The notes under the pieces are model-generated. The model made no database searches. It saw only the letters and a program-made list of their open reading frames with translations, and was not told the DNA's origin. From NCBI RefSeq assembly GCF_024679095.1, contig NC_066513.1:3380523-3444522 (forward strand): 64,000 nt of DNA. Direction: 5' to 3'. Positions 22,804 through 35,367 of this stretch are shown here, in pieces. The translations under genes and the position numbers were made by a program. Source of the stretch: Eriocheir sinensis (Eukaryota > Arthropoda > Malacostraca > Decapoda > Varunidae). Every line of letters starts with the position of its first letter. Positions within the stretch are counted from its first letter, which is position 1.

Positions 22804-23215
22804 AATGTGGCTGATTCGTCTTTTTGAACCCGTTTTTCAAGGCGTGGTAAGCTGGTTTCGTTGAGCTGTTTTATATCGCCTTTTACGATTGAGTTTGCCA
22901 TACGTCGACTTGAATGTGAAGATCCAATTCGTGGTTGATTTGTCTTTCTGGCCCGTTTTTCAAGGCGTGGTAATTTTTTTTTTTTTTTTTTTACAACAAA
23001 GGAGACAGCTCAAGGGCACAAAAAAAAGGAAACAATAATAAACAAAAAAAAAGCCCGCTACTCGCTGCTGGTTTCGTTGATCTGTTTGATATCACATTTT
23101 ACGACTGAGTAACGTGGACCTGACTCTGTGAAAATCCAACTCCTCCAGCTAACTCAACCCCAAAAATAGTATTATAAAGCCACACTAGCCACATTACCGT
23201 CAATACATACTAATG
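22804..23215 (+). repeat. Dispersed repeat, family D, with an internal retroposon insertion
   Basis: GTTTTTCAAGGCGTGGTAA occurs at 22832 and 22954. The second copy continues after an insert with CTGGTTTCGTTGATCTGTTT, TTTTACGACTGAGTAACG and CCACACTAGCCACATTACCG. The same order is found at 47.2-47.4 kb. A T run (about 22767-22790) precedes it. Class unknown. Confidence 0.72.
22974..23067 (-). mobile_element. Poly(A)-tailed retroposon, family E, copy 2
   Basis: On the minus strand: GCGGGCTTTTTTTTTG, T/A-rich middle, GCCCTTGAGCTGTCTCCTTT, GTTGTA and a long A tail. It is 5'-truncated and sits within family D sequence between GGTAA and CTGGTTTCG. Confidence 0.78.
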
Positions 23216-23225
23216 CGACCCTTGA

Positions 23226-23575
23226 ACAATCAGCCGTGGGACGATATAAGACGAAGAAAGCCACACTTGCGTTGAGGAGTAGGCGTTAAGTTCGAGGAAA
23301 GCAAAGTGCACAAGCGTCCAGTCCGATGTGGCGAGACAAAGCCGGCAAAACAATATTGATAACTGACGCCAGGAGAGTGGACGGCGTTTAAACAATCTGC
23401 CGTTAAGACGATAACACGTAGAAAATCATACTTGCGTTGAGGAGTCGGCGTTAAGTTCGAGGAAAGCAAAGTGCACAAGCGTCCAGTCCGATGTGGCGAG
23501 ACAAAGCCGGCAAAATAATCATGAAAACTAATGCCTGGAAAGTGGACGGACCGGGGAATTATCTCTAGACGGGGA
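23226..23575. repeat. 165-bp tandem duplication
   Basis: CTTGCGTTGAGGAGT starts at 23266 and 23431. The following GGCGTTAAGTTCGAGGAAAG and GATGTGGCGAGACAAAGCCG are identical in both units. Confidence 0.92.
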
Positions 23576-23869
23576 GGAGAAACACACCGCACGAAGACAC
23601 AAAAGCGGGGAGGAAAAACGCGTTCCTGGACTACGACGACGACCACTCTCGGCTAAGAAGGAGCCTGGTAAGTGGTGTCCGCCTGCCTGGATCAGACGGG
23701 GCACACGAGAACATGCAAGTGAAACCCAGGAAAAGGCACAGAAAAAGAAAAGGAAAGGACAGGTGAATAGTTATGAGGAGGAAAGAGCGGGAGGAAGAAA
23801 AGAAGAATGGGTAATGGGGGATGAAGGGATAATTGTCAGAGGAAAGATGGAATACTATAATGGAATGGG

Positions 23870-23873
<4 letters not shown>

Positions 23874-23959
<86 letters not shown>

Positions 23960-24005
23960 GAGAGGAGAGGAGAGGAGAGGAGAGGAAAGGAAAGGAAAGG
24001 AAAAG
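23874..24005. repeat. (GA)n grading into GGAGA and GGAAA
   Basis: About 38 GA units, then GGAGA pentamers, then GGAAA pentamers, to about 24005. Confidence 0.93.
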
Positions 24006-24197
24006 GAAAGAAGGAAGAAAGACTTTATAAGGGAAGAAAGAGGCACACAGGAAAATGCAAGTGACACCCAGGAAACAGCACAAAGAGGAAAAGGCAATAG
24101 AACAGGAGAAGAATCCTTAACGCAGCGAGGACGACATAGTGCGAGCCGTTACAAAGGCTTTTTCCACGCCTACAACTGGAGTGGACACATTAAGCAC

Positions 24198-24468
24198 GAC
24201 GTTACCGGATTGTCGTACTCAGAACATTGTATTTTCACGTTTCGAAACCGATAATTAATCCAAAATATCAATAACGATTTTAACAACTATAAATGCATGA
24301 ATATCGTGATCTGTGTAGGTGGTGAAGATACATCCATAGCCATTGCAAAAAGACATCAGTATTTTAAGATTTGTGCAATATCTATAAATGAATATCGTGA
24401 TCTGTATGGGTGCGAGTTTTAGGTCTGAAAATGGCAGATAGCATCAGTCGACAATCTGGTAACGCTGA
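24198..24468. mobile_element. Inverted-repeat element, family C, copy 2
   Basis: Left end GACGTTACCGGATTGTCGTA; right end reverse-complemented CAGCGTTACCAGATTGTCG. Interior TACTCAGAACATTGTATTTT matches the 47.8-kb copy. An internal direct repeat, ATGAATATCGTGATCTGT, occurs at about 24297 and 24388. No coding capacity. Confidence 0.75.
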
Positions 24469-25221
24469 TTTAGTAGTCCGTAAAGCCGGAGCAGTGGCGC
24501 GGCGGCGGCGGTGGTGGGAGATGAGAAGAGGATGGCCGATGACGCTAGGCCGCTCGACGCACTCACTGAGAAGGATGACACGAATGGCCCCTGACCGACT
24601 CCAGCCCGCAGTGTCGCCGCCGCTGTGGAACCTTGCATTAAAAATACCACTAATGACTCAGTCCACTGGCGCGTTGCCTTTACTGGGCGTGATGAGTTAT
24701 TACCGCGGCCACCCCCCGACGGGCCGCGGCCTGGCCTGCTCTGCCTCCCGTGCACAAGCAAGTCCTGTTGTCCACTCCCTTGCGGGCCGGATAGCATTAC
24801 AAACACGACGCCTTAAATGATTTATTTACGGCGAAGGCGGCGGCCATGGGCAAAACAAACGACGAAAGGTCCGTAAAATGCTGTTCCGGCAAAAAAAGGG
24901 GATGAAAATAATTGATAAATTTAATGTCGGATGAGTCTTCATATGACCTGGCGAGTAAACTGAATAAACAAAGCGAGTAAAATGTAATTAGTCCTGCCGA
25001 GCGGCGATAGAGAATATGCAAACAATGGCACCGAGAAACAACAGCCCCCCCGAGGCGCCCACTCATTAGCCAGGGACAGGAGCAGCCGCGGCCCCTGGAC
25101 CAGAGACGCTTCGGCCCCAGGCGTGTCCGCGACTCAGGCGGTCCTGTGTGCTGCTCCTCGCCGCCGCCACGAGACATCGGACCTTCAGGACACTCACTCA
25201 GGCAAGGCAATCATCCTCACC

Positions 25222-25290
25222 CTCATCCTTCATTATTAGTCCACCGCTACACAAAGGCCTTTCCTATGGTCTTCCTCCTCTCCTACCCCC
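25222..25290 (-). mobile_element. RTE-class LINE extreme C-terminus fragment
   Basis: The minus strand reads RKTIGKAFV, stop, RWTN, matching the end of arthropod RTE ORF2 proteins (typically WRRMGEAFVLQWT) and followed by ATG/GAG-rich sequence. Plus-strand word: ACAAAGGCCTTTCC. A longer copy lies at 34.5-34.7 kb. Confidence 0.6.
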
Positions 25291-26747
25291 CCCCTAAATG
25301 AGAAGAAAATATGAACATAGATAAATGTCATGTGCAGTCATAACAGCACCCACTCTCCCTTATTTTCGCTCTAAGTTGATTCCATCGTCTGTTTGGAGAC
25401 AACTGTAACTCTGAACGTCTATACGTGGCGCGGCTCACGACGCCTCTGGACGGACACTTTAATTGTTGTGCCTCACCGGTCGCGGCCAACGTGGCGGGCC
25501 AGCGGCCTCCCTCGCCCACGGCCGGCGCTGCCCACAACAGGGTACGTCCCGGCGTGACCGTCAAGCGGAAATCATTACGGACGCCGCCGCTGCCCTCACG
25601 GCGCCCCGCCAGCTCGCCGCCACCTCGTAGCCTGTAACGCCGCCACGCTCCCCACTATATATTAACAACGACTCGGGGACCCATGGCCAAGCTCTAGCGC
25701 CACCAGGTTATCGTTCTTTACACGCTTATTATAATCAAACAGCAGTCTCGCAGTCCTTGGGGGACGGGCGCGTAGTACATCACCCTTAAGTAAATTCTGA
25801 GAAAATGCTGTACACTACAGGGAAACACAGCACGTAATTTGTATTTTCATCAACGCCTGGTATGTTGTTCATCCCTAAAGCTGTTCAATCCCCCGGGCGT
25901 CCTGTGGATCTGCCGCGCTTGAAGGTGCTGTCCCGCGGGGCTCGGCGGCTCTCCGCCTTCCTGACACACACCCGCTCAACAGTGCAGTGTACAACACGGT
26001 GCCTTTAAGCCGACGGGTGTTCTAAAGGAGAGCGGCCCCGCTGCCGCTGGGACTCATGGCGCTGCGGAGGGACTCGGGCGATGGGTTACGATAGCAGCAG
26101 GACCTCGGCATGGGCGACGCGAGGACGAATATCGCGGGAATGCTACTTGCGGGTGGTGTGTGGCGGGGCAGAAAAGGGGCACACGAGCTGTGATACAGTA
26201 AAAAGAAAACACAATGGGGAAGAAATCTGGTTGGGCTGAAGTTTTCCGTTGAGCTCCTTATATCAAGGGATTGTTGGTCGGGGGGGTGGGGGTGCCGAGG
26301 CAGCATCCCCCCCGGGCAGTGCCCCTCAGTGGTGGCGACTCTCTGGTCGAAGTGGTGCCGCCCCCCTCCCCCTCGCTGTGCAGCCGCGCAGAAGTTAGGT
26401 TTTGTTTGTTTGCTCGGCATCAAGGTCTTCGCGTCACGAGCCAAAGTGGTAAACATGTGAATACTAATACCCTGGCTAATACGACGTGCATGGCATGGGG
26501 CTGCTGGGGAGGCACGGGTCACAGGGCTTGGGTCAGCGGGGCGCGAGGCAGCACGAGCGGGCAGCGAGCAGCAGCATCACAACACGGCGACGCAGGGGGG
26601 GCCACGCCGAGAGCCAAAGGCCAAACTCCTTGGGAAAAGTTGGCCCGCCTCACGCATCAATGCTGCGGGATATGAGAAAACTTTGGGCCAGCGATCCCCC
26701 CTCAGCACGGGCGGGGCAGATGACGCGTCCATTGCTAGTTACATCAC

Positions 26748-26845
26748 CAGGCGGCGGCGGCGGCATCAGCGGCGGCGATAGCGGCGGCGGCAGCGGCGGC
26801 GGCGGAGGCAACAGCAGCAGCAGCAGCATCGGCGGCGCTGCTCAC
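26748..26845. repeat. GGC/CAG trinucleotide tract
   Basis: Mixed GGC and AGC units with a pure CAG run near 26811-26828. Either strand would encode Gly/Ala/Ser runs; no gene is supported. Confidence 0.8.
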
Positions 26846-27261
26846 CTGGAGGAGGCTTTTGGGGAGGCGACGGATAAAGGAGTTCCTGCAAAGCAGACCG
26901 TTCCTCGCGTGATACATGACTCCTGTCGGTCTGTTGAAATAATAAAACATTGTCTGCAGCCGCTGCAGCGGCAGCAGCAGCACCACCACCGCCAGCAGCG
27001 GCAATGGCGGAAAGCAGAATATGCCAAGAGGTCCGCCGAGCCTGTCACCCGCAACCTTGCTCAACACCTAAGGAAACCCACCGGCCTTTCTGTCCCTGTC
27101 AAATGTTCATGATTCCCCGCTCATCCGTCATACTTCCCCTGACACCACAAACGAGCGACACAGCGACGCCGCCGATGGTGCCCCGCGGCGGTCGACCAGC
27201 AGCACCCGCCTCAAGCTGGGTCGCTGCTGCAGCCTCCACGCCCACTATTCCCGGGCGTGTC

Positions 27262-28225
27262 CAAGCGGCGACGTGGCTCTGACTGGGCTGCCGTCACGGC
27301 TAGCAGTGACAGTGTTACGAGTGGGGTCCCACAAGGTTCGGTATTAGGTCCACTTTTGTTTATTATTTACATCAATGACTTAGATACAGGAATTAGTAGT
27401 GATGTCAGTAAGTTTGCAGATGATACCAAGATCGATAGAGTAATTGAGTCGGATCAGGACGCTAGTATTCTCCAAGGTGAACTAAACAGATTGTATGACT
27501 GGGCGGATAAATGGCAGATGGAGTTCAATGTAGGGAAGTGCAGTATTCTGAGTGTAGGTAGGAACAACCCCTCTCATAACTATTGCTTAAATGACACTCT
27601 CATAGGCAGGTCTGGGTGCGAGAGAGATTTAGGGGTCTTAGTGAGCTCTGATCTCCGTCCAAGGGCACAATGCATTCAAGCTAGAAATCGAGCAAATAGG
27701 GTACTGGAATTTATTTCAAGGAGCGTAAGCAGCAGAAGCGCCGAAGTCTTCCTCAAACTATATTTAGCATTAGTTAGACCTCATCTTGACTATGCGGTTC
27801 AGTTCTGGTCACCTTACTACAGAATGGATATCAAAATGTTAGTATCCGTGCAGAGGAGGATGACTAAGATGATTCAGGGGTTGAGAAACTTGCCATACGA
27901 GGAAAGACTCAAACAGTTAAACTTGCATTCTCTAGAAAGGCGAAGGGTGCGTGGAGACATGATCGAGGTTTATAAATGGATGAAGGGCTTTAATAAGGGG
28001 GATATTCATAAGGTTTTGTTGGTAAGAGAACCGGGTAGGACACGAAGTAATGGGTTTAAACTGGATAAATTCAAATTCAACAGGGACATAGGCAAAAATT
28101 GGTTTACTAACAGGGTTGTGGATGAGTGGAATAGGCTTAGCAGTCATGTGGTGAGTGCCAATACAATTGTCACATTCAAAAATAGATTAGATAAATTCAT
28201 GGACAGCGATATTAGGTGGGGTTAG
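27262..28225 (+). CDS. Partial reverse transcriptase ORF (CR1-like), no internal stop
   Basis: About 321 codons encode the C-terminal half of the RT. Counting from a TTG at 27257, SGVPQGSVLGP lies at residues 22-32 and motif C, FADDTKI, near 53-59 with both catalytic Asp. Next come WADKWQMEFNVGKCSILSVG, ERDLGVLVSSDL, the post-RT region NRANRVLEFISRSVSSRS and LVRPHLDYAVQFWSPYYRMD, and the tail ERRRVRGDMIEVYKWMKGF ... RLSSHVVSANTIVTF. The endonuclease, fingers and motif A are missing, so there is no true start and no activity is expected. The lack of stops suggests recent insertion. The GC-rich upstream sequence is unrelated host DNA. Confidence 0.88.
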
Positions 28226-28310
28226 ATACACGGGAGCTTAGGTTCAAAGGAGCTGCCTTGTACAGGCCTACCGGCCTCTTGCAGACTCCTACGTTCTTAT
28301 GTTCTTAACC
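27262..28310 (+). mobile_element. 5'-truncated CR1-like LINE with intact 3' end
   Basis: The best-preserved copy of the family also seen at 1.1, 16.2 and 17.0 kb. It starts in the RT domain just before the SGVPQG motif, runs to a TAG stop, and has an 80-bp 3' UTR ending GACTCCTACGTTCTTATG and TTCTTA. The 3' UTR holds a near-palindrome, AGGCCTACCGGCCT. The octamer-like tail is typical of CR1-type elements, which lack poly(A). Confidence 0.9.
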
Positions 28311-29572
28311 CACGGCTCGCTCCCCCCATGCATGGACCCTGCATCCCTGTCCTAGGAACACCTTACACACGCCCGCTACAACCAGGACCTTGGCTACAAC
28401 TGGCTCACTGAAGTCTTTACGGACGTCCTTTGTATAACAAGGTGGTGGTGTGTGGACGCCGGAGCCCGGCACCCCTTCGTGACCAGGAGGAGGGCCACAG
28501 CAACAGGTCGAGCTCGCGCCGCGTTGAGCCAATCTTAAGCACAGCAAGCGGCGGCAAGCCCCGCCACAGCCTGGGATCGGCGGTGCCTGCCTGCCCCTGT
28601 AAACACCTTCCGCCCGCTGGAGCCCTGCCAGCCTGCTTTCCACTTTGGTTGTCGGTTCAGCGTCAAAACTGACCATGATGAACGTCTGAATATTTTGGTT
28701 TCCCTGCACGCACGCCTCTCGCCCCTCGAGCACGGCCCCGCGATATAGCCACCACTGGCATCCCGACAAGGTCAATTAGTCAACAATACTTAGTATTACA
28801 CCAGCCTCAGTGGCTTCCCTCCACGATATTTATCACGCCTTCTGTTTGCCAAATTGAATACACACAATATTTCTTATGATGCAGTTGTGAAGTTTATGAA
28901 TGCTAAACAGACGGCGTCGGTAACGACCATGCACCTAATTCTACACCTGTGATATGTAGAACAGATCTTAAAATAAAGTAACAACATTGCCGCCTATTAT
29001 CACTGCATTTATTCCCTCTTAGATTGCTGGCATGAGACATACGAGAAGAGTAATGATACAGCAGCTAAGTCGATAATAGCCAGTGGGCGGTACTGGTGGA
29101 GGCGCACGCTTGGGCCGTGTGGGCGCCGCCGGGCCGGCAGGCGACGCCGCCACAGTCAAGGTTTCCTTGTGCTTGTTAAGGCGCGACTTTCCTCCCGACG
29201 ATGTCTGCCCCCGCAGCCACGCCTCCCTCGGCGCTGGGAGACGAGCCGAGGCAATGGGGAGCTGCCAGCCAATTACGAGGCACTAGCGCTTTTCACAAGA
29301 CATTATTAACGCTATCACACAATGTTTAATGCCTTCATACATATGTGTTTTCTCGTCGCTTCCCGCTCCCCATGACCCACTTGTGAATAAAAGCCGCGTC
29401 CTCCAGCGCTGAGCCGTGACACGCGTGTGAGGCAGCCGACGGAAGGCTTGTTGGGCGGCTTGTGTCGGAAGGGTGGGAGGTGCCTCTCAGCACCCCCCCC
29501 CCCCCCCCTGTCCATGCCTCCCCCTGGGATGGATGGACCATGCACCGGTTACCCCAACATCTGCGACGCGAG

Positions 29573-29573
<1 letters not shown>
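28311..29573. other. Complex single-copy-like sequence
   Basis: No repeats except a C run at about 29492-29509. The stretch 28760-29060 is A/T-richer with words such as GTCAATTAGTCAACAATACT, and 29080-29290 is CpG-rich. No coding domain recognised. Confidence 0.4.
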
Positions 29574-29639
<66 letters not shown>

Positions 29640-29830
29640 TCTGTAAAGCTCCCCCTCCCGACCCACCGTTCCTCTCATTCCTTTCTCGCAATATTATCCC
29701 CCCCCCCCCCCCACTAACACGACCACCACCACACCCACGCACACACACCAGCACCCCCTCCCACCCAAGAAGCACAGGATACACCCTTCAAGCCCCATGC
29801 ACCTGCCCTGCCCTGCCCTGCCCTATCCAA
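29574..29830. repeat. (CA)n, C runs and a CCCTG pentamer
   Basis: (CA)n at 29574-29637, C15 near 29697-29712 and CTGCC repeats near 29803-29823. Confidence 0.92.
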
Positions 29831-30161
29831 CAACTCACAAGTCCCTACAAAACACTCCTCAAGTATCACAAACCTGTACGCGCCCACTCACTACACTCCA
29901 ACGAAAACTAAACACTTCATGAACTCCACACACACCCCACGGCCCCCTACAAGAAGCCCATACACGCCCATCCAACCCCACACACCTGCCTCTGTCCGCC
30001 GTTTATCTCGGGTGAGGCGACGAGTCAACCCACATGCACGCGAGGGGGGGCGGCCCAGGCAGCCTCCGCCCCGGTGCTTCCAGCGATGACGTAACGCGGC
30101 GAATATTCCGACTGTGAAATTTAAACGAAGCGAACATCTGACTGATTACTAAACCTGTCCC

Positions 30162-30215
<54 letters not shown>

Positions 30216-30678
30216 ATTCTAGTTTGCTATTTCTTCATGGATCATTATCTGCTACGTAATAATTGTGTTATGCCATTTCATCAAACTATCACAATTTAAT
30301 CTTATTTGTAACCCAAAGAGTAGAATAAAAAGGTGCAGTCAATGAAATCTATAACTATCTATCTATCTACACCAATATATCTTTGAGCTCCACTGACAAG
30401 ACAGACACAACGCTGAAGAAGTATTACAACAATGCACCGCCCATGACTACAACATTTGCCATGGACTTTTAAGGCTCCCGAGACGCCAGAAGCATCGCTG
30501 AAACATTTGCTGCAGATCACGGGAGCTTCTTGGCAACATAAATAATTCCGCGGGTAAAATTCTCCCGGGGAAAGACGAGCTCGGGAGACAGCCGGCAAAC
30601 ATCGCAACCGTCTTGCGCGCCATCGCGAAAACATCAGCCAATCGCTCTCTTTAACGTTTTACGCTATGTTGGCAGCCA

Positions 30679-30731
<53 letters not shown>

Positions 30732-31312
30732 GCCATGTCCCCCAGGCCTGGTGGGGAGCACGAAGGACAAGGCGGCCACACAATCGCAGCCATGCAGCCG
30801 ACCCACGCCACATACAGCGATACATGCAAGAACACTGTTCTCTGTGCATGGAGATTACACACACACACACACACACACACACTAACATGCAGAGTGGTCC
30901 GCGTACTGCCTAATCAGCAAAACCTAACAATCAGTCCATCACAAACACAGGCAAAATAAAATCTTAGCCCCTCCGCAGGCCAGCCGCGTCCACTGGGTGG
31001 CGACGAGGCCTACCCCGGGGAGTGCCGCCTCCCAAAGGTCCACAAAGGGCTTTCAGCGAGATTACGAGCAGACGAATGTGTCGAGACGAGCAATAAAGAA
31101 AACTACCCACAACACAACGCAGAGCCGCCGCGGAGCACGCTGCTCCCCGAGGCAGGCGCTGGGAGAGTCGTGCATGACACTCGAACACTTCGCGTTCGGG
31201 TCCCATTACAAGACTGCTCAAGCCGAGTGAAACTATGTCATATCAACCTTAGCAAGTTTCGGAATAGTAGCTAAATGGAAGGTTTGTGCTTCTTATATAC
31301 ATAGATCTTTTA
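29831..31312. other. Complex spacer with (GT)n and (CA)n tracts
   Basis: (GT)n at 30165-30212, (CA)n at 30680-30731 and 30857-30882. The rest is complex sequence with no recognised gene. Confidence 0.5.
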
Positions 31313-32242
<930 letters not shown>

Positions 32243-32365
32243 CGGTAGTAGTAGTAGTAGTAGTAGTAGTAGTTGGCTAGTTGGTTGGAAGGTTGGTTGG
32301 TTGGTTGGTTGGTTGGTTAGCTTGTTAGTTAGTTAGTTAGTTAGTTAGTTGTTGTTGTTGTTGTT
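32243..32365. repeat. Graded microsatellite series GTA, TTGG, TTAG, TTG
   Basis: (GTA)n at about 32246-32272, TTGG units to about 32317, TTAG units to about 32349, then (GTT)n to 32365. Confidence 0.9.
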
Positions 32366-32514
32366 GCAAGAGTGAGGGGTAAAGAAAGGCGGTGTGGGGG
32401 GAGCGTGAGAGTAACGTCAAGCAACACAAACACACACAAAACAAGATAACTGTGCAGAAAAAAACACATTTATAGCAAAGTAATTAATTTGGCGCCGCGC
32501 TGGACGGTAGAATG

Positions 32515-32662
32515 ATGACATGCGAAGGTGAGGTGATGAGATGTGAGGTGAGGTGGTGTGAGGAGAGATGAGGTGAGGTGAGGTGCAAGGTAAAAGTGAT
32601 GTGAGGTGAAGTGAAGTGAGGTGAGGTAAGGTGAGGTAATGAGAGGTGAGATGAGGCGGGGA
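32515..32662. repeat. GAGGT-type pentamer-rich tract
   Basis: Repeated GTGAG/GGTGA pentamers with GATGA and GAAGT variants. Confidence 0.82.
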
Positions 32663-32799
32663 GGTGAGGTGGCTGCGTGGCCCTAAGAGGCTTAACCGTG
32701 CCGTCTCGAGGGAAGGCGCCGACGGGGATATAGCGAAGCAGGAATACTGACGGAGAATAAGGAGACGGCGCGACCCGGCGAGATTTTTAAAGCGAAGGA

Positions 32800-33075
32800 C
32801 AGAGTAAAGGTGGGTGAGGAACACTGAAGGCGGGGGCAGCGAGGAACGGAATCAGCTGAGAGGAGGAGGGCAGAGGGAGGGAGTGGAGCAGGTGAAGGCG
32901 TACAGGTGGATGAGGTATATTCAAGGCGGAGGCAGTGAAGAACGGGACCGACTGGGACGAGGAGGGCAGAGGGAGGGAGTGGAGCAGGTGAAGGCGTACA
33001 GGTGGATGAGGTTTATTCACAGCGGAGGGAACGTGGACCGGGATCAGCTGGGGCGGGGAAGGCAGAGGGAGTAAG
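32800..33075. repeat. 96-bp tandem repeat, about 2.7 copies
   Basis: GAGTGGAGCAGGTGAAGGCG recurs at 32881 and 32977. The period is a multiple of three, so one plus-strand frame repeats a 32-residue unit (EGVEQVKAYRWMRY), but no start context or domain supports a gene. Confidence 0.88.
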
Positions 33076-33094
33076 GAGTGAAGCAAATCAAGTT

Positions 33095-33300
33095 CGTACT
33101 CTTAGCGCATCGGCACCTCTGTTCGCCAGCTTGAAAAGACTCTCGTATAAGTTGCTGGGCTTTCCATGAACTGTTTTGTGATCCTAATGATTGGTTCACA
33201 CGACTCCTGTACCTTGACCTGGATAATCACCCATGAAAACCCGGTCAATCTTCTCTGTCGTAATGGGAGCCCGATACATTTAGAAGTATGGCCATCAGAC
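33095..33300. mobile_element. Family A element fragment
   Basis: TTGAAAAGACTCTCGTATAA, TGCTGGGCTTTCCATG and TGTTTTGTGATCCTAA match the 61.8-62.2-kb copies. The block ends near GGGAGCCCGATACATTTAGA. Confidence 0.65.
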
Positions 33301-33771
33301 ACACTCCCCCAGCACGCCTTGGGTATACAAATAAGGTGTCCGATAAACAATAACTACATCACACACTTTAACAAACCTATACCATACAACTGTACACTCC
33401 TAATGTCTTTCCTTCTCCCCCCCCTGTATACTTTCACCATTAACCCACTTCCTCTTTTTGCTGTACCCTTGATTAAAAAAAAAAAGTGGAGGCGGGGGAC
33501 AGAGTGAAGGGGGCGGAGCCTGTCACCACGCCACAAGTCCCACACAGGTGACAGAGTTAGGTGTTGAAGGCGGAGTGATGAAGGTGAAGGGAACAGATGG
33601 TGCGGCAGAGACCTCTCCCCGCCTCTCTGCCCCAAGGACTGACCTATTTACAAAGGCTGTGGCAAAGGGAAAGAGAGATGTGACTGGTTCCAAGAAATTT
33701 AAACTCGAGAACCTTGTCCATGACCCACAAACGAGGACAGAAGGAGGAGGAACAACAGGTATTAGTGATAT
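33301..33771. other. Complex spacer
   Basis: A run of A near 33475 follows CTGTACCCTTGATT, a weak family E-like tail. No gene recognised. Confidence 0.35.
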
Positions 33772-33790
33772 TGTGGTAGTAGTGGTAGTG

Positions 33791-33870
<80 letters not shown>

Positions 33871-33938
33871 TGTTATTGATGTTATGGTTTACGAAAGGGT
33901 TAAGGAAGAAGGGAAGGAGGCTCAAAGCGGTCAAGGAC

Positions 33939-34013
<75 letters not shown>

Positions 34014-34088
34014 GACAGAACTTAATCAGGCGCCGGACGTGTTATGGCCAAGGTGTGGCGCCCTGGAACCGTCCGAGGCCTACTTCTT

Positions 34089-34147
<59 letters not shown>

Positions 34148-34364
34148 TATTGCTCTAGGGGTGATGTTGGAGATGTCAAGTGGTGAGGAACTGTGTCTTG
34201 TGGTAATGGTAATGATGGTGGTTGTGATGACGCGGCGCAGTGGTGGTTGAGGGTGAGGTGGAGAAGTTGTTGTGTGGTGGTGGTGGTGGTGGTGTTAGTG
34301 GTGGTGGTGAGGGAAGGATCGCCTCTCAGCCTTACCAAGAATGGCTCGCCTGATCACCATGCAG

Positions 34365-34446
<82 letters not shown>

Positions 34447-34470
34447 CACACACACACACAGCACGAGGAA
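33772..34470. repeat. (GTA)n and three long (CA)n tracts
   Basis: (GTA)n at 33774-33866, (CA)n at 33940-34012, (CA)n at 34090-34145, GGT-rich DNA at 34274-34310 and (CA)n at 34367-34460. Short complex spacers lie between. Confidence 0.93.
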
Positions 34471-34531
34471 GGAATGGTGATGACGATAATGAAGATGAAT
34501 AGGAAAAATTTAAAGATTTGTAACCAGAGCA

Positions 34532-34745
34532 ACATCACCACCACCACCACCACCATCATCATCTTCAGCCTTTACTATAGTCCTCTACACGACAAAGGCC
34601 TTTCCCAACGTTCTCCGACTCTCCCCAGTTAGATGTTAGTGCACTATCCTGCTCCGGCAAATGCTCTGGTTTCATCTCCCATCCTGGTGCTCTATCTGCC
34701 CTGACCTCTACATTTCTAGGCTACCACTCTTCCTTTGACTGTCCC
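34532..34745 (-). mobile_element. RTE-class LINE 3' end with (ATG)n-type tail
   Basis: On the minus strand one frame reads GDETRAFAGAG and another, after a frameshift, SRRTLGKAFVV, stop, RTIVK. These match the conserved end of arthropod RTE ORF2, which closes near GEAFVLQWT. The element ends in GATGATGATG and GGTGGTGGT, the trinucleotide tail typical of this class. At least two frame breaks show it is dead. Confidence 0.75.
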
Positions 34746-34980
34746 TATGCTATCAGATTATCAGCGCCATGAACAAGGGTGAACATATAAACTTACTGAT
34801 ACACATACATAGACAGACAGGCACATGGGCACGGAGTCAGGAAGATAATCACACACACACACAAACAAACGCAAATAAAATCATCCATAAAATAATAAAC
34901 AGACGGAAAACAAACATGGAAGAGACGCTGAGCCAGAAAGTCAGATTAAAAGACAAAGACATAAATGGGCAGTCAGAAAG

Positions 34981-35018
<38 letters not shown>

Positions 35019-35367
35019 TCGCAAGGCTCCGTGTACGCCATCACAAACCCTCCCGCGGTTGTCGCTCCTGTCCTAGCGCCACAATTTGACGTAATGGCTC
35101 TTCGCCCGCTGCACGGTAATGGGTCTTCTCAGCGACAGCATTCACGCCATGTATTCCTGTAATCGTGTGTCCTGACCCTCTGTGTTTTCTCTTGCTTGGC
35201 TTATCTCTCGAGACTGTTCGTTGCTTTGGTGTCTTGTCGCACCCTCCCGTGTACTGCATCCCCTATTAGTGTACTCGTCCACGCTGTGTTCTTGTCCCAC
35301 TGTGTTATTTCTCTTACTTGTTTGGGAACCTCTTAAGACAGTGTAGCAGGCTCCCTTCGTGGGTATA
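34746..35367. other. Complex spacer with a (CA)n tract
   Basis: (CA)n at 34982-35017. The rest shows no recognised gene. Confidence 0.4.

Larger units (their letters stand above)
24470..27261. other. GC-rich, CpG-rich complex sequence without a provable gene
   Basis: Unlike its surroundings, this stretch has few microsatellites and many CpG dinucleotides, especially 24490-24740, 25060-25200, 25430-25640 and 26000-26850. Open frames exist on both strands but show no known domain, and GC-rich DNA produces such frames by chance. It could hold a promoter or first exon of a gene outside the window, or conserved non-coding DNA. A TATATATTA word at about 25655 lies in CpG-rich context. None of this is proof of function. 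Confidence 0.4.

Noticed and set aside
21815..22864. 349-codon Gly/Arg/Glu-rich frame
   Set aside because: It translates a polypurine block; the rest has no domain.
24410..24820. 136-codon plus-strand frame in CpG-rich DNA
   Set aside because: No recognised domain; it begins inside a family C element and GC-rich DNA gives chance frames on both strands.
26271..27112. Overlapping 134- and 208-codon frames
   Set aside because: Gly/Ser/Gln-rich from GGC/CAG repeats, no domain, and competing frames on the other strand.
33440..33486. Possible fifth family E retroposon tail
   Set aside because: CTGTACCCTTGATT plus an A run is too diverged from GCCCTTGAGCTGTTTCC to support.
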